Positions 45,917 to 56,126 of a stretch of DNA of 64,000 nucleotides are shown piece after piece (position 1 is the stretch's first letter; each line of letters opens with the position of its first letter). The notes below the pieces were generated by a model. That model ran no database searches. It had not been told where the DNA came from and saw only the letters and a list, made by a program, of their open reading frames with translations. The DNA is from Ignelater luminosus (taxonomy: Eukaryota > Arthropoda > Insecta > Coleoptera > Elateridae): the NCBI GenBank assembly GCA_011009095.1, contig VTPC01091310.1, forward strand, positions 118,536 to 182,535, written 5' to 3'. The position numbers and the translations under genes were made by a program.

Positions 45917-46994
45917 ACAAGGTATCTCACTTAAGCTGATTTCGTCCTAATTCTGTTATTTATACAGCCACGTCAAAAATCCCAAAAACTGTTCCTTTTG
46001 ATACCAGACGTTCCCTCAACTAATTGTATTTCCTCTTATAAAGGATGTTGCATGTACGCCTAACTTAATTTAAATCTTTTATCTTAAACACGATTCCCCT
46101 GTTAATATATTTACGTATTTGAGATACTCGCGGAATTTACTTTTCAACATCTTAAGTCTAGTATAAAAAAAGAAATATAATCTAAGCACGTTTGCAAACT
46201 TATCAACTTCTTTCCTAAACAATCATAGGTCAGTAGAATATCATGACTAACATTTTCTAAAATCTCTCTAGTTCCGTAAAGATATTCAGATGGACCCTAT
46301 CGTCTCTAGCAAAAAGAAAATTCTAATAAAAACGTTTCGACCTTGCGAGAAGTAAACGTAAAGGTTTGAATATATCAAGAATGTCTGACGGAAGCTTCTT
46401 GAATCCAATGATGAAGAGATTAAGATATTCTAGGGTTAGAAAGGAAAAAGAATCGGACGACAACTCTTCAACATACTGCTTTTAATACTTTCAGGAAGCC
46501 TAGACAGTATTTTTCGACTCAAAACAGCTAAACCTCTCTGCAACCAGAAACGGGAACTTCGAGAAAGGATAGTGAAAGACTCTCAGAAATTTAATTCAGA
46601 TCTCAGAAAATTAGAACAACTATGTAGAAAAAAAGATTTCATTTGACAATTTTTCTACGATGTCTGGAACAGGAAAGTTACGGGCCTTTGCCAGGCAGAA
46701 ATACGCAATTGCTAAGAAAAGCAAAAGTTGGAGCACAAGTATAAATCTTCATATTAACCAGAGAGGTCACGTTCGAGTAAACCACGGGTCTTAATTGTAA
46801 CGCGCTTCTCGAACACATTTTATCATGAAGTAATACCGTAACAAATTTTGTAAAGAGTACTACAAGTACTGGACTTTCTATAATTATTCGTCTTCATACT
46901 ATGTAATTAGGTTGTTAGCTTATAATTAATATGCAAACCTCCATAATAAATAAATAGTAAGATTATTAGTAAAATACCAAATGTATTTTTTCAG
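45917..46994. other. Gene C intron before shared exons
   Basis: No gene recognised. The last 120 bases match the intron before exon 29299. Confidence 0.4.
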
Positions 46995-47063
46995 GCAAAT
47001 TCTACCGCGTATTTTGAAGAAGGTGTTAGTTCATTTAAGCATGACCGGCAAATAAATAAACAG
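46995..47063 (+). CDS. Gr gene C shared exon 2
   Basis: 23 codons, acceptor TTTTTTCAG, donor CAG/GTTATA, phase 0. It encodes ANSTAYFEEGVSSFKHDRQI plus NKQ, a paralogue of the exon at 29299. Confidence 0.88.
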
Positions 47064-47114
47064 GTTATAATTTTCTAGCCAAAAAGGCAATAATTTATAT
47101 TTTTTACTTTCTAG

Positions 47115-47204
47115 ATGCAATTGTTTTCTCTGCAGATGCTTCACAATAAATTATCCTTGACTGTTTGCGGATGTTTTAATTTGGAATACTCCCTTATAAT
47201 AAAG
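47115..47204 (+). CDS. Gr gene C shared exon 3
   Basis: 30 codons with acceptor CTTTCTAG and donor AAG/GTAAGC. It encodes MQLFSLQMLHNKLSLTVCGC and FNLEYSLIIK, differing from the gene B exon at one residue (HN for HD). The intron before it is 51 bases. Confidence 0.9.
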
Positions 47205-47526
47205 GTAAGCAAACAATCAGCCATTTACCATGGAGAATGTCCGAACGTATAAGTAATTTGCATGCTATAAACAGTCAAGAATCAAAATAGAATATTCACG
47301 CAAATAAACAAGGCAGACAACAAAAGTACTTACGTGAGGATAATAATCTTGCTGGTGGCACCACTGTCGTTTGTCTTTCATCAAGAATAGCTAAATTCAA
47401 TGCAAACATTTATGCTTGCAAGAATGATCTTCACTTACTTGTACTTATAAAACCTTCTTTTTATAATATATCAAAATTATGTCAGATTTCAAACAGATTT
47501 AATAATTTTATATTATCAAATTTCAG

Positions 47527-47592
47527 ATTCTGGCAGCTGTAGTTACCAACTTAGTAGTTCTCCTACAATTTTACGCAATAATTGAAGAATAG
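47527..47592 (+). CDS. Gr gene C shared terminal exon 4 (TM7)
   Basis: After acceptor CAAATTTCAG this exon encodes ILAAVVTNLVVLLQFYAIIE plus E and stop TAG. It differs from the gene B exon by one residue. It completes receptors begun at 34989 and 43462. Confidence 0.9.
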   Translation: MLAAVVTNLVVLLQFYAIIEE

Positions 47593-48226
47593 TCAGAAAA
47601 TATCGTGAAGCTTGAAAAGTAGCATTCGCAGTATGAGCATCCAATGTACCTGTGAAGCTCGAGTAGTTCAGAAAAGAAATACGTCTGTACCAACTTAAAG
47701 TTTCAAAATACATAATGAAGAACAATTATAGTATAGTATTTATTGTAGTATAATACTTCAGCTATTTTGTTAAATTATTTAAAGAGCAATATAACAAGCT
47801 TATGCTTACTAACTATATATCCGCTTTATAACTTACACTTTTAGTAGATCTTTGGACAGGATTGTGTTATAAATTGTTTAATAATAGGACATTTTCCTAG
47901 CTTCCATAAAGCAGACCATTTTCCAGACTTGGATTTCAAGCAAGAAATCCTGTATTGCAGTAGGCTCCAGAAAAAAACGCTTTAAAAGATATCATCTAAG
48001 AAATGAAGCACGCCTATCATTTCTACTTGTTTTACTAAGAGAAGGGTTTGAATTCCTTATGTAACCCAAATTTTCTGTAGGGTCCTTAAATACCGTATTG
48101 ACCGTAGGCTAAAAAGCTTTCTGAATAAATTAAATAATGCACATCAACCAAGAGCACTCTACTAATCAGTTCATATTTGTCGTTATCAAGACAGTTCTAG
48201 CCTTAATAAAAGCAGCTGCGTGGTGT
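47593..48226. other. Gene C 3' flank
   Basis: The first 300 bases match the 3' flank of gene B. AATAAA-type signals are possible. Nothing else recognised. Confidence 0.4.
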
Positions 48227-48227
48227 A

Positions 48228-49519
48228 CGAGGGAGGTTCAATAAGTACCCGTGTTAGAAATGAAGACACAATTTTTTTCAAAATTTTTTTTTTATTTTTC
48301 AACATAGTCTCTTTTTAGAAATATACACTTCTCCCAACGTTCCTGCCATTTTTTAACCCCTCCAAAAAATAGGATTTGTCGAACTCTCCAAAATACGCCT
48401 CTATCTCGGCGATGACATCCTCGTTTGAGCTAAATTCTTTTCCCGCGAGCCATTTCTTCATGTTAGGAAACAAGAAAAAGTCGCAGGGAGCCAGATCGGG
48501 TGAATACGGGGGGTGCGGCAGCAATTCATAACGCAATTCATGCAGTTTGGCGGCGACGACTCCGGATGAATGTGCTGGTGCGTTATCGTGGTGAAACAGC
48601 ACCTTCTTTTTCGCCAAATGCGGTCGTGTCTGCTTCAATTTTTTGTCGAAGCTGTCTAATAACTCACGGTAGTATTGTCCAGTGATCGTTCTTCCTTTTT
48701 CTAAAAAATCCATGAGGATGACGCCGTTCGCATCCCAAAAAATCGTCGCCATGACCTTTCCGGCCGATGGAACCATCTTCGCCTTCTTTGGAGCAGATTC
48801 ACCGGGAGAAATCCATTGTTTTGATTGTTGCTTAGTTTCTGGTGTGTAATGATGAATCCAGGTTTCATCAACGGTGACAACTCGACGCAAAAACTCCTTC
48901 GGATTTCGCTTAAATTGCTCCAAACACTGCTTCGAAGTTAACAGTCGCATCCGCTTGTTGTCCACCGTTAGCAATCGCGGCACCCATCGCGCCGACAATT
49001 TTTTCATCGCCAACTTATCATGTAAAATTTTAATTGCCGTTCCGGTCGACACACCTACGGCCTCTGCTACTTCACGCACTTTCGTTCGTCGATCAGCGAG
49101 AATCATGTCGTGAACTTTTTGAATGATTTCCTCGGTAACCACGTCTGCCGGGCGTCCTGGTAGCTCCTCATCAAAAACGGATGTTCGCCCACGTTTAAAT
49201 TCGTTGAACCAATATCTAATTGTGGTCGTAGATGGCGAAGTGTCCCCATAAACAGCATCCAACTTTGCTTTTATCTCCTCGCATTTTTTTCCATCCAAAA
49301 ACAGAAAGCGAATTACCAAACGATACTGCTCTTTTTCCATCTTAGCTAAAATCAAGAAACACGTCTTACTCAAATGGCTGTCAAATCCAAACTAACCTAT
49401 CAATCAGTCTGCAATTTGTTATATCGTCGTTTCATAGATGACAGCACACGATGATAACACCAACTTCCCTCAGGAACGCCTTCTGTCGTCAAACACGGGT
49501 ACTTACTGAACCGCCCTCG
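48228..49519 (-). mobile_element. Mariner transposon copy 2, nearly full length
   Basis: A 1.29-kb element with ends CGAGGGAGGTTCAATAAGTA (left) and the complement of CGAGGGCGGTTCAGTAAGTA (right), and flanking TA. It is the longer sister of the copy at 22437-23642, in inverted orientation about 25 kb away. Confidence 0.93.
48292..49340 (-). pseudogene. Mariner (DD34D) transposase copy 2, single late frameshift
   Basis: From MEKEQYRLVIRFLFLDGKKC the frame is open for about 340 codons: HTH region, ARWVPRLLTVDNKRMRLL, VTVDETWIHHYTPE, KVMATIFWDANGVILMD, VLFHHDNAPAHSS and YSPDLAPCDFFLF, with all three aspartates and 34-residue spacing. One A is missing from a run near 48352 compared with copy 1, so the last 20 or so codons are out of frame and the frame closes at 48315. 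The original end would be at 48292. The catalytic core is unbroken. Confidence 0.9.
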
Positions 49520-49616
49520 TATTATTATTTGCCAATGGTGTTCCATTATAAAAACTTCTAACCAAAAATATTATATTTAGAAAATGGAATTTCTCTAAGT
49601 CAGTTAAATTCAAAAA

Positions 49617-49744
49617 CAATCGATTCTTTCTAATTATACACCTATGTTTATTAATTAAATAGCAATCACATGCTACAAAATCAATATTCATTACAATTTA
49701 GTTCAGTTAACATATATACGTACACATACTCTTCTCGACGCAAA
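49617..49744 (+). promoter_or_regulatory. Conserved upstream block of cluster D exon D1
   Basis: The block shares TATGTTTATTAAT, AATCAATATTCATTACAATT and TACTCTTCTC with those before 53140, 54799 and 57814. It is a candidate promoter of the tandem first exons. Confidence 0.45.
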
Positions 49745-51168
49745 ATGGAAGACGGTTTTATACATAAAACCTATTTTATACCTCTCTAAAGCTCTCGAAA
49801 TTGTCTATTTCTCAATAACAGAAGAATCCTTAAGATGCAAAATAACTGATTTTCTATGGGGTTTGTCATCTACTATACTTTATGCTTATTGTTTTGAACG
49901 TTGTGTACTAAACATGTGGAACCTATATTCCGATAAACACATTCATTTAATAAGAATTGGAGGTATTATACTGGTTGTTGTGGGTTATTCAACAAATACA
50001 ATTTTGGCAACGCCTATAAACTTGTTATTTTGGTTGTTATCATATTGGTTTGCAACACTCGAGATATTTCAGTGGTGGCAATTTATGAAGGAACTGAAGC
50101 GCTTTATACCGATATTAGTATTACATTTAATGCTTTTGTTACTTTTGCAGAGAGTCTCTTGATTTTCGAAATATTAAAAGAAATTCGTACGCAACTGAAG
50201 ATTGTTAATACTCGATTACTTTTCATTCGTAACTTTACAAGTAGTAACAGCAAGAGTTGGCTGCCAGAAAATAACAGAAATATAATAAAAATAAAAGAAA
50301 TGAATAAACAGGGTGATCATTTTAAAACTTCCCGCCTTGAATAACTCTTTAATTAGTACAATGATCAAAAATCGCTGAAACGCGTCGCTTTTTTTTGGAG
50401 GGGGACATCTAATAACCTACTCTAGTCAGTTAGGAAACCTTCACTCCCCCCAGCCACCCCCTCACTAAAAATTTTAAATAGCACTACCCCATGTGTGATA
50501 TATCATTTTAAAGAGTATAAGATGTTCAATCTTTTACATCAAAGAAAATCAAAATCGACCCGGCCGTTCGTGAACTAGAGACAGAAACGTATGGATTGAA
50601 TTACATACATTTTTGGCTCTAATTCACGAACGGTTGGGCCGATTTTAATCATCTTTGATGTAAAAGATTGAGAATTTCATACCCTCTAAAATGATATATC
50701 ACACAAGGGGTAGTGCCATTTAAGATTTTTGGGAGGGGGTGGTTGGGGGGACTAGGGACTAGGGTAGATTATTAAATGTCCCCCTCCAAAACAAAAACGA
50801 CGCGTTTCAGTAATTTTTGATAATTTTACTAATTAAACAGTTATTCAAGGTGGGAAGTTTTAAAATAATCACCCTGTATAATTGAAAACATAGATACAAT
50901 TACTAAAATCCATTAAAATATAATTAGCACTACAAAATTTGCTAATCGAACATTTTCGTATTCTTCTTTAATAACAATTGGAGTACATTTTGCCATTTTT
51001 ATAACAACCAGTCATACTGTTGTAGCAGTTATAATAGGAAGGTTATCTAGGATGCTCAAGCGGCCTCAACTACCTGTTAATTACATCGTACGACCTTCTT
51101 TTTGGAGTGTAATAAGTTTTCTACATATTATTTTCATTATCAACAACTAGAATGCCGTCAACACTGAA
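49745..51168 (+). pseudogene. Cluster D gustatory receptor first exon D1, dead
   Basis: The ATG at 49745 starts MEDGFIHKTYFIPL and then a stop, because bases are missing where D2 has KYMKPILNL. Later parts are readable: ITEESLRCKITDFLWGLSST, then CFERCVLNMWNLYSDKHIHL. A deletion removes about 40 codons after IILVVVG. The middle part SLLIFEILKEIRTQLKIVNT follows. A fold-back element (50307-50878) then splits the exon. The end resumes with degraded sequence up to AACACTGAA and donor GTAAGT at 51169. Confidence 0.88.
50307..50878. repeat. Fold-back element inside a Gr pseudo-exon
   Basis: A 572-bp element with ends ACAGGGTGATCATTTTAAAA and complement and a TA duplication (50305-50306 and 50879-50880). 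Arms of about 250 bases are strongly complementary, with shared GACGCGTTTCAG, GGAGGGGGACAT and CGGCCGTTCGTGAAC type blocks. No coding sequence. Confidence 0.88.
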
Positions 51169-51689
51169 GTAAGTCTATCATAGGAAAAATTGTTTAGGTA
51201 TTATCATTAAAACAGTGAATGATTTAGTAGCTTTCATAACTAGTATTCGAAAGTTGCAGATATCGTGCGAGCGTAAAGATTTACGAACGAGGCCCCAATA
51301 GAGTTCGGAAATTCACACGAGCTACGATATAGCACTTTCGCACAAGTTATGAACATTATTTTTTAGACGACGCCAACATTATGCCCAAATCTTTTCAAAG
51401 TTGTATTTTGTTCAATCGAAGCGAAAATGTTCTTTGTTTTGATCAAATAGTTTTAATTCTCTAAAAAATATTATTGCTTCATTATTTATTCGTCCCAACT
51501 TTCAAAAGAATTTTTCCTGTTAAGATATGAAAGTAACTATATTTTCATACCGTAACAGTGTTGTTGATAATTTCAACTTTCATATGACAACTATCACATA
51601 ATTAAACCCACTGTTTGATATCTGAAAGTTTTTGCTAACATATTCGATAGGCATAACTCATCTAGCCACTTCGATTTTGACCACTTTTG

Positions 51690-52420
51690 GCTCCAGAGTA
51701 GCTAACTTTGTAGTCGTCTTTGACCTTTGAACAAAACTTGTCTGAGTGACGTTGTGCTGAATTGAAGAATGATACAAATAAAGAATTTGTAGACATGGTA
51801 ATAGTTTACGGCGAAATACTACAAAATGCTGCTGCAGCTGCACGATAGTATGCAGAGCGTTTTCCCAAAAGAAGGCATCCTGCATCTTCAACGTTTCTGA
51901 CTCTAGACAAGATGCACTACTGGGGTACAGAAAACCCTCACATAATATAAAGGTCCATCAACAGAGATTTTCAGTCAATGCCTTTGCTTTAATTGTAAAT
52001 GGTATGCTAATAGGACCATTTATCTTGCTCAACCGAATGACTAGGATAATGTATTTAGATCTTCTGCAAAACGACCTTCCAGACCTGCTATTAGATGTTT
52101 GAGTAGATGCCAGTCGCCATACGTGATTCCTACATGACGGAGCTCCCCCACATTATGATAGAATGGTACAAGAACACCTAAATACCGTTTTTTCTGGTCG
52201 ATGGGTCGGTCGTGGAGGCCCAGTAGATTCTTATTTATGGTAGCATATAGAATCATTGGTTTATCAAGAACAGATTGCTACCCAAAAACAACTGTTCCGA
52301 AGAATACATAACGCTACAGAAACAATTCGGCAGCGAGATCATCTACAAGCGTGTATCCAGTCTTGAATTCGGCATGCTAGACTGTGTGTTCAAGCTGGAG
52401 GTGGTAATTTTAAACAATTA
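51690..52420 (+). mobile_element. DD41D-like transposase relic
   Basis: Plus-strand pieces are readable in shifting frames: DMVIVYGEILQNAAAAAR, YAERFPKRRHPASSTF, LDKMHYW, ALIVNGMLIGPFIL, LDLLQNDLPDLLLDV, FLHDGAPPHYDRMVQEHLN, GRWVGRGGPVDSYLW, and QEQIATQKQLFRRIHNATET. Stops occur inside. The HDG motif and RWVGRGGPV place it with the relic at 44915-45916. No ends were found. It lies between D1 and D2. Confidence 0.8.
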
Positions 52421-53039
52421 TTATAATTATTTTTCTTTCTTTACCATTTCTTCAGCTTCATTAAACATAATTTCAATTTGTCGCAATCTTCTAATAATTT
52501 AATGTATTTAACGTTACTTGTTTGATTTTCAATATAATAAATTATTGTATTACAAAATACGGTTATGTAAAAAAGTTATCAAACATAGTACCCAGTTATC
52601 TTCACTCTGAAACTATACTACTTTTGTTAATGCAATTTAACGTAGATCGATTCCTTTTATGACCTTCTACTATCCTTTAAAAGAAAGAAAAAAAGAAGTT
52701 AAGAATCACCCTCTATAGCGTGCCCCTCGATAGATGTAGCGAGACCAGATAATTGTTAAATAAGAACAAAATAGTGTGCTAAAGACTCTCCTGTTAACAC
52801 GGAATCAGCAAGGATAGTTTTGAGTTATTTTCTAGGTTTATTGATGCTGGATACAATGAAAATACAAACGTTCTGGAAGATGATTATCAGAATAACCACA
52901 CTGTAATACAATAGAGGTATACCGTTCAGAAACATTATTGCCAAGAGTATTAATCATAGTGAAACAAATCATACTCAAACTGTGGGTGACCTATATAACA
53001 TGTTATGACAGTCTTAATCTTAGACACTAGTAAAAAAAT
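52421..53039. other. D1-D2 spacer
   Basis: The later half (from about 52690) resembles the spacers at 54230-54680 and 57110-57690, so the tandem unit includes non-coding flank. No gene recognised. Confidence 0.45.
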
Positions 53040-53139
53040 AATCAATTCTTTATATTAAACACTTATGTTTATTAATTGCTACCAAATCAATATTCGTTAG
53101 AATTTCTTTCAGTTATAAACATACCCTTCTCAAAGCAAA
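53040..53139 (+). promoter_or_regulatory. Conserved upstream block of cluster D exon D2
   Basis: Contains TATATTAAACACTTATGTTT and AATTTCTTTCAGTTATAAAC, shared with the block before 57814. Candidate promoter. Confidence 0.45.
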
Positions 53140-54093
53140 ATGGAAGACGGTTTCATTAAATATATGAAACCTATTTTAAACCTATGTAAAGTTCTCGGAA
53201 TTGTATATTTCTCAATAACAGAAAGATCCTTAAAATGCAAAATAATTGATTTTCTATGGAGTTTACCATCTACCATACTTTATGTTTATTGTTTTGAGCG
53301 TTGTATACTAAACATATGGAGTATACATTTTAATTACTATAATGGTATACTAAAATTTGGAGGTATCATTCTGGTTGTTGTAGGTTTTCTACAAATGATA
53401 GCCAGGATTATTTGTAATCTAAAAGTAAAAGAAGACACAAAACAGTTATTGTTTAATATCCACCATACTGACAAAGTATTAAACAAATACAATTTTGGCA
53501 ACGCCTATAAACTCATCCTAATTTTGATTGTTACCATACTAGCTTGCAGCACTAGAGATACTTTTGGGGCAACTATTTATGAAGGAACTGAAGGGGTTTA
53601 TGTAGATATTAGCAGTACATTTAATGCTTATGTTAGCTTTGCAGAAAGTCTCTTTATTTTCGAAATATTAAAAGAAATTCGAACACAACTGAAAATTGTT
53701 AATAGCCGATTACTTTCCATTCTTAAATTTACAAGTAATAAAAGCAACAGTTTACTGCTAAAAAGTAAAATAAATATAACAGAGACAAGAGAAAATGAAA
53801 ATATAATTGAAAATATAGATCAAATCACTAAACTCCATTATAATATAATTAATACTGCAAAAGCTGCTAATCGGACGTTTTCATATTCTTCTCTTATAAC
53901 AATTGGAGTGGATTTTGGTATCTTTATAATATCCAGTCATTCTGTTGTATCAGTTATAATAAGGAAGTTATCTAAAATGCTGAAGGAGCCTAAAATACCT
54001 ATTGCCTACATCGTAGGACCTTTTTCTTGGAGTGTAACGAGTTTTCTACACATGTTTTTTATCATCAACAACTGGGATGCCGTCAACACTGAA
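53140..54093 (+). CDS. Gustatory-receptor-like first exon D2 (second subfamily)
   Basis: 318 codons starting MEDGFIKYMKPILNLCKVLG, with conserved YVYCFERCILNIWSIHFNYY near residue 48. Hydrophobic spans lie near residues 40-60, 70-92, 127-147, 162-185, 245-265 and 285-308. The exon ends NWDAVNTE at GAA followed by GTAAGT, a strong phase-0 donor. Read without splicing it would add only VSVS and stop, giving 322 residues and lacking TM7. Architecture matches genes A-C, but sequence differs widely. Shared C-terminal exons are expected and not found in this window. The frame is intact. Confidence 0.78.
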
Positions 54094-54679
54094 GTAAGTG
54101 TATCATAGGAAAAGTTGTCATTACGATATTGAATGATTAATAATTGTCACTAAAAGTACTAAATATACTGTTTAGTTCATATAAGTTAGTTGTTATTGTA
54201 TGGTTGAGACTTTTGTGTCGCGGTTCTCTTTAACCCAGTGACTTCCACTACTATAATTTAACCGAAATTGGAGATTATTACAACGTCTGGTAGGGATTTT
54301 CAAAGGAACGTAGTATCCACTGTTTCGCAATTTCTTGCACCAGACAGTTAAATACTTTGCGTACTAGTAAAATGCTGAGATAGATTCTATATAGTGTGTC
54401 CTTCAAAAGATATAACAAGACAAGAAAATTGTTAAGTAAAGACAGAATAGTATATCAAAGACTCCCCCGTTAACACGGAGTTGGTAAGGGTAGCTTTAAG
54501 TTAGTTTCTAGAAGGGTTATTGATGGTGGATTTTTGGTGGTGAGGAGAATGCAAACGTTCGACAGATTTATCAAATAAAATTATTGCCAAAAGCAAGAAT
54601 CACAGTGAAACGAATCACAATGAAACTGAAAGTAACCCAAGTAACATGTTATGAAGGTGTAAGTCTTAGATACCAATAA
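54094..54679. other. D2-D3 spacer
   Basis: Tandem-repeated non-coding flank. No C-terminal Gr exon recognised. Confidence 0.45.
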
Positions 54680-54798
54680 AAACAATCGATTCTATATATT
54701 AAACACTTAAGTTTATTAATCGAATGGTAATTACATGCCACCAAATCAATATTCATTACAATTTCTTTCAGTTAAACATATACTCTTCTCAAGGCACA
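54680..54798 (+). promoter_or_regulatory. Conserved upstream block of cluster D exon D3
   Basis: Shares ACATGCCACCAAATCAATAT and ATTTCTTTCAGTTAAACATA with the other cluster D blocks. Candidate promoter, now serving a disrupted exon. Confidence 0.45.
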
Positions 54799-54821
54799 AT
54801 GGAAGACAGTTTTATTAAATA

Positions 54822-56126
54822 AAGGGTTTTCCAATAAGAGGTGTTATTTTGATATTCAAAGAAAAGTGCCATTTTTTAATATAAATGATCGGATGTTTAT
54901 TTCATTATAAAGAGGAAGGTATGCCGTTAATAGTGGAAAATAACATCAGGCAAATGACCACCACGACCACGCTTACAGGACAATATCCTTTTCATGAAAT
55001 TCTCCATAACCAAATCGCAAAGTGGCTGCCCTACGTCCTCGATAGCCTCACGAATTCCATCTTTGAGGTCTTGAATCGACGCTGGGCTGTTGGCGTAGAC
55101 CTTCTCTTTCACGTGGCCCCAAAGAAAGAAGTCGCAAGGTGTTAAATCACAAGATCTCGGTGGCCAATTGTGATCACCTCTTCGAGAGATAACACGGTCC
55201 GGAAACTTTTTCCGTAAAAGATCAATGGTTTCGTTGCTTGTGTGGCACGTAGCGCCGTCTTGTTGAAAGTAAACGTTGTCCAGATCAATACCATCCAATT
55301 CCGGCCATAAAAAATCGTTAATCATCTCTCGATAGCGCAATCCAGTCACCGTAACTGTTGCTCCAGCCTCATTTTCGAAAAAGTAAGGTCCAATGACTCC
55401 GCCGGACCATAAACCGCACCAAACAGTCACACGTTGAGGATAGAGAGACTTTTCAACAATAACTCTTGGATTTTCTGAGCCCCAGATCCGACAATTTTGC
55501 TTGTTGACGAAGCCACCGAGGTGGAAATGGGCCTCATCACTCAAGATGATTTTTCGATGGAATTCTGGATCATTTTCAGGCATTTCAACGACCCAATCAG
55601 CAAAGACACGACGTTGTTGATGATCGGCCGGCTTGAGTTCTTGTGTTAACTGGACTTTATAAGCCTTAAGACCCAAATCTTTATGCAAAATACGGTGTAA
55701 TGACGTTTGTGGAATGGCTAATTCCAAAGAACGACGAGGAATGGACAAACCTGGGTTTTCTTTAACACTTTCGGCTACAACAGCAATATTCTCGGCTGTT
55801 CTTGAGCGACGTGCACGGGTTTTATTCTTCACAGCACTAACTTGTCCCAAGAGCTCGAATTTTTTCACCAATTTCTGTATTGCGGTCCGACAAGGTGCTT
55901 CACGGTGACCCAAAAATGTTCGAGTTTTACGAACCGTCTCTGCCAAATTTTCACCATTTTTATAGTGAATTTTAATAATTTCAATGCGTTGTTGAAGCGT
56001 GTATCGTTCCATATTTATTAATGGCGTAGTTTCTACTTGTCAAATGTCAAAAAATGATAGCTTCAAAAGTGACATCTACAGAAATAGCGGGCTATTCAAA
56101 ATAACACCTCTTATTGGAAAACCCTT
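54822..56126 (-). mobile_element. DD41D (rosa-like) Tc1/mariner transposon, apparently complete
   Basis: A 1.3-kb element with inverted repeats AAGGGTTTTCCAATAAGAGG and complement extending about 30 bases, and a TA duplication. Removing it and one TA restores a Gr exon start that aligns with D2 and D4 without gaps. It carries an uninterrupted transposase gene on the minus strand. Confidence 0.93.
54927..56012 (-). CDS. DD41D transposase, full-length open frame
   Basis: 361 residues without a stop or frameshift. The N-terminal DNA-binding part begins MERYTLQQRIEIIKIHYKNG, with a second HTH near residues 95-125. Catalytic motifs are SDEAHFHLGGF (D159), YFQQDGATCHTS (D252) and PCDFFLWGHVKEKVY (D294), which leaves 41 residues between the last two aspartates. 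This transposase cuts and pastes its own element at TA sites. It is the only full-length uninterrupted transposase in the window and may still be functional. Subfamily naming (rosa-like) is from the spacing only. Confidence 0.92.
   Translation of the reverse strand: MERYTLQQRIEIIKIHYKNGENLAETVRKTRTFLGHREAPCRTAIQKLVKKFELLGQVSAVKNKTRARRSRTAENIAVVAESVKENPGLSIPRRSLELAIPQTSLHRILHKDLGLKAYKVQLTQELKPADHQQRRVFADWVVEMPENDPEFHRKIILSDEAHFHLGGFVNKQNCRIWGSENPRVIVEKSLYPQRVTVWCGLWSGGVIGPYFFENEAGATVTVTGLRYREMINDFLWPELDGIDLDNVYFQQDGATCHTSNETIDLLRKKFPDRVISRRGDHNWPPRSCDLTPCDFFLWGHVKEKVYANSPASIQDLKDGIREAIEDVGQPLCDLVMENFMKRILSCKRGRGGHLPDVIFHY

Noticed and set aside
45674-45934. 86-codon open frame on the plus strand
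   Set aside because: It is antisense to the DD41D relic and runs through its terminal repeat.
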